Shown in pieces: positions 53,568 through 63,259 of a DNA stretch of 64,000 nt; positions within the stretch are counted from its first letter, which is position 1, and each line of letters opens with the position of its first letter. Under the pieces are notes generated by a model that was given only the letters and a program-made list of their open reading frames with translations, was not told where the DNA came from and searched no databases. The translations under genes and the position numbers were made by a program. The stretch is from Rhodocyclales bacterium (lineage in GTDB: Bacteria > Pseudomonadota > Gammaproteobacteria > Burkholderiales > Rhodocyclaceae). The stretch is from the NCBI GenBank assembly GCA_016177805.1, contig JACOUN010000051.1, positions 1 to 64,000 on the forward strand. The letters are read 5' to 3'.

Positions 53568-54133
53568 GTGTCTATGACCAGGCGGATGCGGGTCTCGCCC
53601 TGAGTCGCGTCGATGCGTCGTGGGGGTGCGTCGGTGAATGCGCCGTCGTATTCGAGGTAGTCGATGATCCAGCCGGCGTCGCTGATGCGCATGGGGCGAC
53701 CGACGCTGTCCAGTTCCAGTATGCGCGCCCCGTCACGCACCGAGGCTTGGACCCAGTGTTGGAGTCCATCCATCGGTGCCGCGACGCCGAGCAGTTGCGG
53801 CAGTATCGACGCGGCGTCCGGCGCTTCGAGCACATGCCCATCGGCGGTCTGCAGGTGGGCGCCGGTGGGGGTTGCAACCAGTCGCGCCACGATCTGTCCG
53901 AGCGGACTGAGTGCGACCCACTCGTCGCGCGTCGGTGCATGGCGCCAGTTGATCTGACCGTGGGCCGCACGCGTGCCGTCGGTCGCGGACAGGCGCCCTT
54001 GCAGCTCGAACGCGCCGACCAGGGTGCGCGCCGTGGCACGCGCGGCCGCCGGCGGTTGCACCGCGCATCCGCTGGCGATCACGGTGGTCAGCGCGACGAT
54101 GGTCGCGATCAGCAGTCGGGTTGAGGACTTCAT
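53549..54133 (-). CDS. lolB: outer-membrane lipoprotein LolB
   Basis: A 194-aa lipoprotein. The lipobox is IASGC with Cys23. It has the LolB fold with [20 protein letters not shown] and [19 protein letters not shown]. It takes lipoproteins from LolA and inserts them in the outer membrane. ATG 54133 overlaps the TPR gene stop as ATGA, and its end overlaps ispE. Confidence 0.93.
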   Translation of the reverse strand: MKSSTRLLIATIVALTTVIASGCAVQPPAAARATARTLVGAFELQGRLSATDGTRAAHGQINWRHAPTRDEWVALSPLGQIVARLVATPTGAHLQTADGHVLEAPDAASILPQLLGVAAPMDGLQHWVQASVRDGARILELDSVGRPMRISDAGWIIDYLEYDGAFTDAPPRRIDATQGETRIRLVIDTWTPLP

Positions 54134-55851
54134 TGGCCGCGCAGGCGCTTGACCGTGCGAGTCAGGGTCAGGTTGTCGGGGTGGGCGCGCAAGGCCTCGG
54201 CCCACAGTGCGTCGGCCTCGGCGCGCTGGTTCAGCGCCCACATGACCTCGCCGAGGTGGGCAGCGATTTCGGGATCGGGGCGCATGCCGTAGGCGCGCTT
54301 GAGGTGATTCAACGCGCCTTCGAGATCGCTGCGACGAAACCGTACCCAGCCGAGGCTGTCGAGGATGTAGGGGTCGTCCGGGGTGATCTCGAGCGCCCGC
54401 ACTATCAGTTGTTCGGCTTCGTCCAGACGCAATCCACGGTCGGCCAGCGAATAGCCCAGCGCGTTGTACGCATGCGAGTGTTCGGGTTCGAGTGCGATCA
54501 GCTTGCGCAGGCGCGCTTCCATGACGTTCATCCGGTCCAGGCGTTCGGCAAGCATTGCCGATTCGTACAACAGTTGCTCGTCGTCCGGAGCCTCACGCAA
54601 TGCGTCGTCCACCAGTGTGTAGGCATCTTCGATGCGCCCGGCATCGCGCAGCAGCATGGTTTCGGCGAGCAGCACGCGCCTGCGGTCATCCCCTTCCGCT
54701 TCTATCGCGTGCAGATGCGCGCGCGCCTCTTCCAGCTTGCCGCTCCTGGACAGGGTGGTGGCAACGCGCAACTGCGCCTCGATGTAGAACTGGCCGTGCG
54801 TCACCGCGTGGTACCAGCGCAGCGCAACGTCATACTGACCGCGCTTCTCCGCGATGTGCCCCAGTTGCAGGCGGATAGTGTCGGCCTCGGCGTGTCCTGC
54901 CTGCAGTGCCTGTTCGAACAGGCGGATGGCGGTGTCGAAGTCGTCGATCTGCGCCGATACCAGCGCGACCGCATACACCAGGTCGATGTCTTTCGGCGTC
55001 GCGTTGAGCAGCGTCTGGAACTCGCGTCGCGCGCCGACAAAATCCCGCGCCGATACCAGGGTGCGGGCGTAGGCCTGGCGCACGTTGCGGTTGTCCGGGT
55101 GGCGCTGCAAGTAGCCAGCCAGCAGCACGCTGGCTTGCCCGGCTGCCTCGGACTGGGTGAGCAACTGGGCCTTGAACAGTACCGCCGGTTCCCAGTCGGG
55201 TTGCAGCTTGAGCGCGGCGTCCACAGAACTGCTCGCCGCGACGTTATCGTCCACCGATATCGCGGCCTGGGCGCGAGCGAAATGCGCGGACGGTTCGAAA
55301 TCGAGGTAGGGTTCGGTCAGCCGGTCCACGATGGACCTGACGACCTGCTTGTCCGGAATGCGCGCCAATGCCCGGTTCAGTCCGAGCATGTTCTGCTGCA
55401 GTTGCTCCGGTGACTCGGCCAGTACGCGGGCAAGATGCAGTTGTACCTCGTCGAGTTGTTCCGCGCTGTTGGCCAGCACGCCGGCCAGCACCTGACGTGC
55501 CTCGCCTGACTCGGGGTCGGTGTCGGCCCACAGTCGCGCCGCCCGTGTCGCGGCCGCGATGTTGTGCGCGTACAGCGCGATTTCGGTTGCGCGTCTTGCG
55601 ATGCGTGGGTCGCGGGTCTGGTCGGCAAGCTTCAGATAGGCCTCCACCGATACCCCCAGTTCGCCACGCGCTCCCGCGATTTCGGCCAGTATCAGCATGA
55701 AGACGATTTCGGGAGTCAGCTCCTGGGCGGGAAGCGCCGACGCAGCGGGACTGGGCGGTTCGTGTGAACCCGCATGGGCGGGTGGCAGATACGTGAGCGC
55801 AAACGCAACCCCGAGACTCGCGGCGAGCGAGCAAACTTTCAATTTCTTCAT
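54130..55851 (-). CDS. exported TPR-repeat protein
   Basis: A 573-aa protein. It has a signal peptide (LTYLPPAHAGS) and about eleven TPR-like repeats, for example SHAYNALGYSLADRGLRLDEA and PYILDSLGWVRFRRSDLEGAL. It is a periplasmic or outer-membrane scaffold. In this gene order it is always just upstream of lolB, so a role in envelope assembly is likely but unproven. ATG 55851 is chosen because the upstream open frame is not signal-like. Confidence 0.85.
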   Translation of the reverse strand: MKKLKVCSLAASLGVAFALTYLPPAHAGSHEPPSPAASALPAQELTPEIVFMLILAEIAGARGELGVSVEAYLKLADQTRDPRIARRATEIALYAHNIAAATRAARLWADTDPESGEARQVLAGVLANSAEQLDEVQLHLARVLAESPEQLQQNMLGLNRALARIPDKQVVRSIVDRLTEPYLDFEPSAHFARAQAAISVDDNVAASSSVDAALKLQPDWEPAVLFKAQLLTQSEAAGQASVLLAGYLQRHPDNRNVRQAYARTLVSARDFVGARREFQTLLNATPKDIDLVYAVALVSAQIDDFDTAIRLFEQALQAGHAEADTIRLQLGHIAEKRGQYDVALRWYHAVTHGQFYIEAQLRVATTLSRSGKLEEARAHLHAIEAEGDDRRRVLLAETMLLRDAGRIEDAYTLVDDALREAPDDEQLLYESAMLAERLDRMNVMEARLRKLIALEPEHSHAYNALGYSLADRGLRLDEAEQLIVRALEITPDDPYILDSLGWVRFRRSDLEGALNHLKRAYGMRPDPEIAAHLGEVMWALNQRAEADALWAEALRAHPDNLTLTRTVKRLRGQ

Positions 55852-56044
55852 CGTTGACCCGAGAGGGAGTGGCGCGAACCTGGAATGGCGATCAGGGTTC
55901 GCTAGTCTGTATGCTGTCGGTTCCGGATGCCGATCGTGACTGATTAGAACAGGCGCTCCGGATTCGGTTCGCGCCATGTTATGCAGTTTAGCGGTGCGCG
56001 GGCAAGCGTATCGAGCTTATCCATATTCCGGTCGATCCAGGATC

Positions 56045-56878
56045 ATGCCAGAACTGCCCGAAGTCGAGACCACTTGTCGCGGCATACGCCCGGTGCTGAC
56101 CGGCCAGCGCGTGACGGGCTGCGTGGTGAGAAATCCGCGCCTGCGCCAGCCCGTGTCCGAAACGCTGGGCCGGACGCTGATCGGGCAGACCCTGCTCGAC
56201 GTACGACGCAGGGCCAAGTACGTGCTGCTGGTGTTTGCCGGGGGCAACCTGATCGTGCATCTGGGCATGTCGGGCAGCTTGCGCGTGGTGGGCGTCGATG
56301 AGCCCCCTGCCGTGCATGATCACGTCGATCTGGTGTTCGGCGGGCAGGCGCTGCGGCTGCGCGATCCACGTCGCTTTGGCTTGATGCTCTGGCATGCGGG
56401 CGAAGCATGCACGCATCCGCTGCTCGCCAGCCTCGGACCTGAACCGCTGGACGAGGGCTTCGACGGCGCACGGCTGCGCGAGCTGATGGGGGTTACCCGC
56501 GTGCCGATCAAGCAGGCGCTGATGGACGGGCGCCGGGTGGTTGGCATAGGCAACATCTACGCGTCGGAGAGCCTGTTTCGCGCCCGCATACATCCGCTTG
56601 CGCCAGCGTCCGGGCTTGGGGTCGCGCAGTACCGACGCCTTGCGCAGGCGGTGCGCGAGACGCTGATGGCCGCGATTGCCGCCGGGGGCAGTACCCTCAA
56701 GGACTTCGTCGGGGGCGATGGCAAGCCGGGCTATTTTCAGCAATCCTACGCGGTGTATGGGCGTGACGGCCAGGCGTGCCGGGCCTGCGGCGCGACGATA
56801 CGGCGCGCGGTGGTGGGCCAGCGCGCGACCTTCTGGTGCCCACGTTGTCAGCGGGGCGGACGGAACAAGGCCGACTGA
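56045..56878 (+). CDS. mutM: formamidopyrimidine-DNA glycosylase
   Basis: A 277-aa base-excision repair enzyme for 8-oxoguanine. Catalytic Pro and Glu are in MPELPEVET; Lys is in RRRAKYV. The H2TH region lies around GIGNIYASESLFRARIHP. The zinc finger is CRACGATIRRAVVGQR, then WCPRCQ. Start ATG 56045 leaves Pro at position 2 as the reaction requires. It is divergent from the TPR-lolB-ispE operon. Confidence 0.97.
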   Translation: MPELPEVETTCRGIRPVLTGQRVTGCVVRNPRLRQPVSETLGRTLIGQTLLDVRRRAKYVLLVFAGGNLIVHLGMSGSLRVVGVDEPPAVHDHVDLVFGGQALRLRDPRRFGLMLWHAGEACTHPLLASLGPEPLDEGFDGARLRELMGVTRVPIKQALMDGRRVVGIGNIYASESLFRARIHPLAPASGLGVAQYRRLAQAVRETLMAAIAAGGSTLKDFVGGDGKPGYFQQSYAVYGRDGQACRACGATIRRAVVGQRATFWCPRCQRGGRNKAD

Positions 56879-57044
56879 TGCCGGACGCGTGGGGCGGTGG
56901 TCTGTTCGCATCAGGAGCCTCGCATCGAGCTTTATGCAAGAATGCGTATCTCGGCGATTGGAATGCCGCCCGTTCGGCGCTATCCTCTCAACATGTGAAT
57001 TCTGCGTGCTGAACATGTGCGCGATGTAATGGTGCGAGATAATC

Positions 57045-59015
57045 ATGAGCCTGGTTGACGAGTTTTCCGCCTATGGCCGGTGGCGTGACGGCGCCAGCGA
57101 TGCAATCGGTCGCTTGCGCAGCTGGCTGACGCGCAACGAGATCGGAGATGCCCAGACCGATCTGCGCCTGCAGTACATCCTCGAAAAGCTGCGCGAGGAT
57201 AAACTTACCGTGGCTTTTGTCGCGGAATTCTCGCGTGGCAAATCGGAACTCATCAACGCCATCTTCTTCTCGGATTTTGGCGACCGCATTCTGCCGTCGA
57301 GCGCCGGCCGCACCACGATGTGCCCGACCGAGCTGGAATGGACTCCCGGCGCGCAGCCGGAAATCCGTTTGTTGCCTATCGATACGCGCCGCTCCAACGC
57401 CAGCGTCGCCGACCTGAAGCAATCGCCGGAACGTTGGGTGGCGGAAACGCTCGAAGCCGGCTCGGCTGCCAGCCTGCAGGCGGCCTTGTCACGGGTCGGT
57501 GAAACACAGCACGTCAGCCAGGTCGAGGCGCGCAGCCTGGGGTTCACGGTCGACCCGAGTGGTGAAAACGGATTGAAGCCCGAAGCCGACGGCACGGTGG
57601 AAATACCCTGCTGGCGCCACGCATCGATCCAGTTTCCGCATCCGCTGCTGGAACAGGGGCTGATCGTTCTCGATACGCCGGGTCTGAACGCAATCGGTGC
57701 GGAGCCGGAGCTGACCTTGTCGCTGCTCCCCAACGCGCACGCGGTGTTGTTCGTGCTTGCCGCCGATACCGGGGTGACGCAGAGCGACATGGCGGTGTGG
57801 CGCGAGTACGTGCACACCGGACGGGACCGGCGCAAGGGCCGGATCGTGGTGTTGAACAAGATCGATGGGCTGTGGGACGGGCTGCGCGACGATGCGCGCA
57901 TCGACGCCGAGATCGACCGCCAGGTCAAGTCGGTGGCCAAGACGCTCGATGTGCGCCAGTCCGACGTGTTCCCGGTGTCGGCACAAAAAGGGCTGGTCGG
58001 TCGCATCAACGGCGACGAAGCGCTGGTCGAACGCAGTCGTATCCGGGCGCTGGAGAAGGCACTCTCCGAAGATGTGCTGCCGACCAAGCAGGAGATCGTG
58101 CGCGACGATACGTTGCGCGAGACGGCGCAACTGAGCGACCAGGTGACCGACCTGCTGCAGGCGCGCTTGAACGGGTTGCGCGAACAACTGCGCGAAATGA
58201 CCGACCTGCGGGGCAAGAATCAGAGCGTCATCGAGTACATGATGCTCAAGATCCGCGCCGAGAAAACCGAATTCGAGGAAGGGCTCAAGAAGTATTACGC
58301 GGTGCGGACGGTGTTTTCGACGCTGACCAACAACCTGCTCGGGCACCTGGGGCTGGACGCCTTGCGTGACGAAACACGGCGCACGCGCGAGGCGATGCTG
58401 GATTCGACGTTTTCCAAGGGTTTGCGCGCGGCCATGGAAGGGTTCTTCAAGCACCTGCGCGCCAATCTGGCACTGTCGACCGACGAGATCGGCGAGATCA
58501 CCCGCATGCTCGACACCATGTACAGGCGCTTCAGCGTCGAGCACGGGTTGAAGCTGACGCCGCCGGAATCATTCTCGACGCAACGCTACGAAAAGGAACT
58601 TGACCGGCTCGAAGAGGCGTTCAATCGCCAGATCAACACCGTGCTGATCCTGGTTACCACCGAAAGGCGGGTGCTGACGCAGAAGTTCTTTGAAACCGTT
58701 GCGGTGCAGGCGCGCCGTACCTTCGAGGTCGCCAACCGGGACGTGGAGCAGTGGTTGCGGGCGGTCATGGCGCCGCTGGAGACGCAGGTGCGCGAGTACC
58801 AGTTGCAACTCAAGCGCCGGCTGGAAAGCGTCAAGCGCATCCACCAGGCCACCGATACGCTGGAAGACCGGGTGGATGAACTCAAACAGGCGGAAGCGGT
58901 GTTGCTCGGGCAACTCGACGAACTGTCTGCCCTGCAGGCGGGTATCTATGCGGCGCTGGGAGTGAGTCACCCGTCGGATGCGGATGGCGCACACAGTGCA
59001 CCGCGTGCCGCATGA
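57045..59015 (+). CDS. dynamin-family GTPase
   Basis: A 656-aa large GTPase. The G1 region is VAEFSRGKSELIN (61-71), which lacks the leading Gly of GxxxxGKS as in many bacterial dynamins. G2 is around TTMCPTELEW, G3 DTPGL (210-214) and G4 NKID (271-274). Two coiled-coil stretches (about 360-410 and 575-640) form the stalk. No transmembrane paddle is obvious. A role in membrane remodelling or stress is inferred; it stands alone, without a second dynamin gene next to it. AACATGTG occurs twice, 21 bp apart, just before the start. Confidence 0.87.
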   Translation: MSLVDEFSAYGRWRDGASDAIGRLRSWLTRNEIGDAQTDLRLQYILEKLREDKLTVAFVAEFSRGKSELINAIFFSDFGDRILPSSAGRTTMCPTELEWTPGAQPEIRLLPIDTRRSNASVADLKQSPERWVAETLEAGSAASLQAALSRVGETQHVSQVEARSLGFTVDPSGENGLKPEADGTVEIPCWRHASIQFPHPLLEQGLIVLDTPGLNAIGAEPELTLSLLPNAHAVLFVLAADTGVTQSDMAVWREYVHTGRDRRKGRIVVLNKIDGLWDGLRDDARIDAEIDRQVKSVAKTLDVRQSDVFPVSAQKGLVGRINGDEALVERSRIRALEKALSEDVLPTKQEIVRDDTLRETAQLSDQVTDLLQARLNGLREQLREMTDLRGKNQSVIEYMMLKIRAEKTEFEEGLKKYYAVRTVFSTLTNNLLGHLGLDALRDETRRTREAMLDSTFSKGLRAAMEGFFKHLRANLALSTDEIGEITRMLDTMYRRFSVEHGLKLTPPESFSTQRYEKELDRLEEAFNRQINTVLILVTTERRVLTQKFFETVAVQARRTFEVANRDVEQWLRAVMAPLETQVREYQLQLKRRLESVKRIHQATDTLEDRVDELKQAEAVLLGQLDELSALQAGIYAALGVSHPSDADGAHSAPRAA

Positions 59016-59036
59016 CCAGCTCGTGGATAAGGCCGA

Positions 59037-59297
<261 letters not shown>

Positions 59298-59340
59298 CTA
59301 CCTCTCTATGGATTTACAGAACTGTGGTTTCAGCGCCCGG

Positions 59341-59826
59341 TTACCTGGTGACCTTGGCGTTTAATCGGTCCATCACCACGGGTGCGACGAACTTGCTGAC
59401 ATCGCCACCCAGTTTGGCGATCTCGCGGACCATCGTGGCGGAGATGAACATGTATTCGTCGGCTGGGGTGAGAAACACTGTTTCGACATCCGGAAAGAGC
59501 TTGCGGTTCATGCCGGCCATCTGGAATTCGTATTCGAAGTCCGATACCGCGCGCAAGCCACGCAAGATCAGTCGCGCACCCCTGGCATGGAGGAAGTCCA
59601 TCAGCAGGCCGTCAAAGCCGGTGACTTCGACGTTGGGAAACGGGGCGAGGATTTCGCGTGCGATGTCGACCCGTTCGTCGAGCGTGAAAATGGGTCCCTT
59701 GCCCGCGCTGGCCGCGATCGCAACGATGATGCGATCGAACAGCAGGGAACCGCGCCGGACCAGGTCTTCATGACCGCGTGTGAACGGGTCGAAGGTGCCT
59801 GGGTAGATTGCCACTGCTTCCTTCAT
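59341..59826 (-). CDS. coaD: pantetheine-phosphate adenylyltransferase
   Basis: A 161-aa enzyme of CoA synthesis (4'-phosphopantetheine to dephospho-CoA). It shows [20 protein letters not shown] (the GxxHxG-type nucleotidyl site), [28 protein letters not shown] and [13 protein letters not shown] 59826 overlaps the rsmD stop as ATGA. Confidence 0.97.
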   Translation of the reverse strand: MKEAVAIYPGTFDPFTRGHEDLVRRGSLLFDRIIVAIAASAGKGPIFTLDERVDIAREILAPFPNVEVTGFDGLLMDFLHARGARLILRGLRAVSDFEYEFQMAGMNRKLFPDVETVFLTPADEYMFISATMVREIAKLGGDVSKFVAPVVMDRLNAKVTR

Positions 59827-60362
59827 TCGCTTCGTCCTCGCAGGAGGTGAAAATGAACCTGACCGGCGCTGCCCCGGCGAACCACCTGCCACTCGCCCAG
59901 TTGCTGCAACGGTGCTTCGGATTCTGCGTACAGCCAGCCGTCCGGTTTCAGCATCTTGCCTAGCATGGGTTCGATGGTTTTCAACCACCCCTGGTTGTAG
60001 GGCGGGTCGAGAAAGACCAGGTCGAAGCTGCGCGACACGGATAGCGCGAATTCTACCGCATTGCCGCGAATTACCTCTACTTGCGACGCCTGTAGGGTTA
60101 TTGCCGCTTGATGCAGCGCAGCGCAGACGCGCTTGTCGCGCTCGACCAGCGTGACCTGCGTGGCGCCGCGCGATGCGGCTTCGAAGCCGAGTATCCCGGT
60201 GCCGGCGAACAGATCCAGGCAGGTCAGGCCGGTCAGATCCTGGCCCAGCCAGTTGAACAGCGTTTCACGCACGCGGTCGGGCGTCGGTCGTAGTCCCGGC
60301 GCCTTGGCGACCTCGATCAGGCGCGAGCGCCATTGACCGCCGACGATGCGGACGCGGCTCAA
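59823..60362 (-). CDS. rsmD: 16S rRNA (guanine(966)-N2)-methyltransferase
   Basis: A 179-aa SAM methyltransferase. It shows [15 protein letters not shown], motif [20 protein letters not shown] and the catalytic [12 protein letters not shown]. The start is TTG 60362, overlapping the protease gene stop as TTGA. It forms a unit with coaD. Confidence 0.94.
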   Translation of the reverse strand: MSRVRIVGGQWRSRLIEVAKAPGLRPTPDRVRETLFNWLGQDLTGLTCLDLFAGTGILGFEAASRGATQVTLVERDKRVCAALHQAAITLQASQVEVIRGNAVEFALSVSRSFDLVFLDPPYNQGWLKTIEPMLGKMLKPDGWLYAESEAPLQQLGEWQVVRRGSAGQVHFHLLRGRSE

Positions 60363-61723
60363 TTCCTGGTCCCACCATCCGCCGTGCCGGCTTGCGCCCT
60401 GGCGTTGTCCCCGTCACCCCCTACGATTACCGTGGCGAGGTGCCGCGGCTTGATGCGTCTGGCGAATGCGTCGCGGACCGCGGCGGGGGTGACCTTGCTC
60501 ACGTGGTCGGTGTAGGTGTCGAGCCAGTCCAGCGGCAAACGGTAGAAGCCGATCATCGCGACGTAACCGAGCAGCTTGGCATTCGAGTCCAGGCGCAGGC
60601 CGAAACCGTTGACGATGTTGTCGCGCGCGGCCTGCAGTTCGGCGGCGGTAGGACCTTCGGCGATGAAGCCGGCGAGCACCTGCTCGACCACCCCCAGGGC
60701 CTCGTCGGCTTGCTGGCCGCGCGTCTGCAGACCGATCTGGAACGGGCCCGCCACGCGCAGGGGGTTGAAGTGGCTATACACGCTGTAGGCCAGGCCGCGC
60801 TTTTCGCGCACCTCTTCGGTCAGGCGCGATACGAATCCGCCGCCGCCGAGGATGTAATTGCCAACCAGCAGCGGGTAGTAATCGGGGTCTTCACGCGACA
60901 GGCCCGGCATGCCGACCAGGATGTGTGACTGGGCGGAGGGGTGGGCAATGCGTTCGAGCGAGCGCTCGGGCAGCGCGGGTTGGGCGAGTTCGGGCGCGCG
61001 TGTTCCGGCCGGCAGCTCACGGGTCAGGGCCAGCGCGATGCGCTCCGCATCTTCGCGGCTGGCGTCGCCGATGATCGTGACGGTGGCGTTGGCGGTCACG
61101 TAGTGGCGGCGGTGGAAGGTCACGAGATCGTCGCGGGTGATGCGTTCCACCGTTTCCAGCCCGCTTTGGTCCGCATACGGGTGCGAACCGTAGATGGCGC
61201 GGCTGAAGGCGCGCTCGGCGAGGACGGCGGGGCGGGTCAGCGCGTCGCGCACGGCGGCAAGGGTGCGCGTCTTTTCCCGGCCGAAGGCGTCGGCGGGAAA
61301 GGCCGGATGGGCAAGCAGGCGCGCCGCGAGCGCCACGGCGGCATCGCGCTCGTCCGCGCTCGAAAGCGTGCGCACGGTCATCGCTGAGCGGTCGTTGTCG
61401 ACGCTGCCGCCGAACTGTGCGCCGGTGTCGGCGATGCGCTCGGCGATCTGCTGCTCGTCCAGATCCAGGGCGCCGGTTTGCAACATGTCACGCGTCATCG
61501 ACGCGGTACCGCTCTTGCCCTCGGGGTCGTAGGCGCTGCCCGCGGTAAAGGCGATCTCGATGTCGATCAGCGGCAAGGCGCGGCTTTCGACGAAATAGAC
61601 CTGGGTGCCGTTGTCAGCCACCCAGTGCTGGATCCGTGGTCCGGCCCAGGCGGGGTTGAGGCAGGCCAGGGCCAAGAGCACCAGAGCGGTGCGAAAGGTA
61701 GTGGATTTTTTGAAAATACTCAT
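60359..61723 (-). CDS. M16-family peptidase-like protein, non-catalytic subunit
   Basis: A 454-aa exported protein with a signal peptide ending near PAWAG. The M16 fold is present but the HxxEH zinc motif is absent, as in the inactive partner of bacterial heterodimeric M16 proteases. It keeps the glycine-rich loop (YILGGGGFVSRLTEEVREKRGL). ATG 61723 (MSIFKK) has GAGAGA upstream; a TTG at 61735 overlaps the preceding stop. Its partner is the next gene upstream. Confidence 0.87.
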   Translation of the reverse strand: MSIFKKSTTFRTALVLLALACLNPAWAGPRIQHWVADNGTQVYFVESRALPLIDIEIAFTAGSAYDPEGKSGTASMTRDMLQTGALDLDEQQIAERIADTGAQFGGSVDNDRSAMTVRTLSSADERDAAVALAARLLAHPAFPADAFGREKTRTLAAVRDALTRPAVLAERAFSRAIYGSHPYADQSGLETVERITRDDLVTFHRRHYVTANATVTIIGDASREDAERIALALTRELPAGTRAPELAQPALPERSLERIAHPSAQSHILVGMPGLSREDPDYYPLLVGNYILGGGGFVSRLTEEVREKRGLAYSVYSHFNPLRVAGPFQIGLQTRGQQADEALGVVEQVLAGFIAEGPTAAELQAARDNIVNGFGLRLDSNAKLLGYVAMIGFYRLPLDWLDTYTDHVSKVTPAAVRDAFARRIKPRHLATVIVGGDGDNARAQAGTADGGTRN

Positions 61724-61731
61724 GACGTCTC

Positions 61732-63105
61732 TCAATGCTTGACGCTGGACGGTTGGCGGGCGCGCCGCGCGACGGCTTCGAGCGGCAGCGGGTCGAGTTC
61801 GGCACGGGTCATCCGGTCATCGCTGAAGTAGCGTTGCGCGACCGACTGGACGTCTTCCGCCGTGACCTTGCGGATGTTCTCGAGCATGGCCTCATCGTCA
61901 CGCCAGGACAGGCCCGCCGACTCCAGAAAGCCGATTTCCATCGCCTGTCCCATCAACGAGTCGCGCTTGTACACTTGCGCCGCGACTACCTGGATGCGGA
62001 CCCGCTCCAGTTCCGCCGGATCTACGCCTTCCCTGGCAATACGTTCGATTTCGGCGCGCAAGGCGGTTTCCAGCTCTTTCACCCCGTGCCCGGCGCTGGG
62101 CGTGCCGCCGAGGGTAAACAATGACGGGCCGCGACCGGTGCCGTCATAGCTGGCATCGGCATTCACCGCGATCTGCTGCTCGCGTACCAGCCGGCGCGAC
62201 AGGCGCGCGCCGTCGTAGCCGTTCAGGACCGCAGCCAGCACCTGCAGGGCATAGACGTCGCGATCGGCGTGCGGGTCGCGCAGGGTGGGGGCGTGCCAGG
62301 CGAGCGCCACATAAGGCAGCTCGGCGGGTGCGCGTACCACGGTGTGGCGAGGGCCGCGCTGTTGCGGTTCGCGCGAGATGCGGCGTGCCGGCAGTTCGCG
62401 TGCGGCAATGGTGCCGTAGTGCTTGCGTGCCAACTCGAACACGGCCTCGTGGTCGACGTCGCCGACCACGACCAGGCGCGCATTGTTGGGGGCGTACCAG
62501 TCGCTGTACCAGCGCTGCGCGTCCGCCACCGTGTAGCCCTCGATGTCGGGCATCCAGCCTATGACCGGACGATGGTAGGGGTGGGCCTGATAGGCGGTGG
62601 CCATCAATTGTTCATACAGCAGTGAGTGCGGGTTGTCGTCGGTGCGCATGCGCCGCTCTTCCTTGACCACTTCGATCTCGGGCTGCAGTTGTTCGGCCAC
62701 CAGTTGCAGGTTGATCATGCGGTCGGCTTCCAGCGCCATCATCTGCTCAAGATGCGCGGTCGGAATCTGCTGGAAGTAGGCGGTGTAGTCCTGCCCGGTA
62801 AACGCGTTGTCGCGCCCGCCGACCGCCGCGACGCGCTTGTTGAACTCGCCCGGGCCGACCTTGGCCGTGCCCTTGAACATCATGTGTTCCAGCATGTGCG
62901 CGATACCGGTCACACCGGCCGGCTCATCCATGGCGCCGACGTCGTACCACAGCATGTGCACCACCGAGGGGGCGCGTCGGTCTTCCTTGACGATGACCTT
63001 GAGGCCGTTGTCGAGCACTGTTTCAAAGGGGTTGGCGTGGAGCGGACCCGCGAGTGCGAGTCCGGCGACGCATGCCGTCGTCAGACGAATGATGGAGCGA
63101 AACAT
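61732..63105 (-). CDS. M16-family zinc metallopeptidase, catalytic subunit
   Basis: A 457-aa periplasmic protease. Its signal peptide ends PLHAN. The inverted zinc motif HMLEH (His70, Glu73, His74) and a downstream Glu in ALEADRM are present. It pairs with the inactive homologue 8 bp downstream. It degrades peptides; targets are not known. ATG 63105 is preferred, with MQDIP upstream (63120) as an alternative start. It is divergent from ftsY. Confidence 0.9.
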   Translation of the reverse strand: MFRSIIRLTTACVAGLALAGPLHANPFETVLDNGLKVIVKEDRRAPSVVHMLWYDVGAMDEPAGVTGIAHMLEHMMFKGTAKVGPGEFNKRVAAVGGRDNAFTGQDYTAYFQQIPTAHLEQMMALEADRMINLQLVAEQLQPEIEVVKEERRMRTDDNPHSLLYEQLMATAYQAHPYHRPVIGWMPDIEGYTVADAQRWYSDWYAPNNARLVVVGDVDHEAVFELARKHYGTIAARELPARRISREPQQRGPRHTVVRAPAELPYVALAWHAPTLRDPHADRDVYALQVLAAVLNGYDGARLSRRLVREQQIAVNADASYDGTGRGPSLFTLGGTPSAGHGVKELETALRAEIERIAREGVDPAELERVRIQVVAAQVYKRDSLMGQAMEIGFLESAGLSWRDDEAMLENIRKVTAEDVQSVAQRYFSDDRMTRAELDPLPLEAVARRARQPSSVKH

Positions 63106-63259
63106 TGGGATGTCCTGCATCTGATAGAATTTGCGGCCGGTGTGGCTGAGATTTCCGACGGACGCGCGGCCTGTGGCGCGCGCGTGGCGGCATCTTAGCC
63201 CGGATGTTTCGTGAATGCGCACCTTGTGTAGTTTGACGTTCCAACTGACCCGAGTATCC

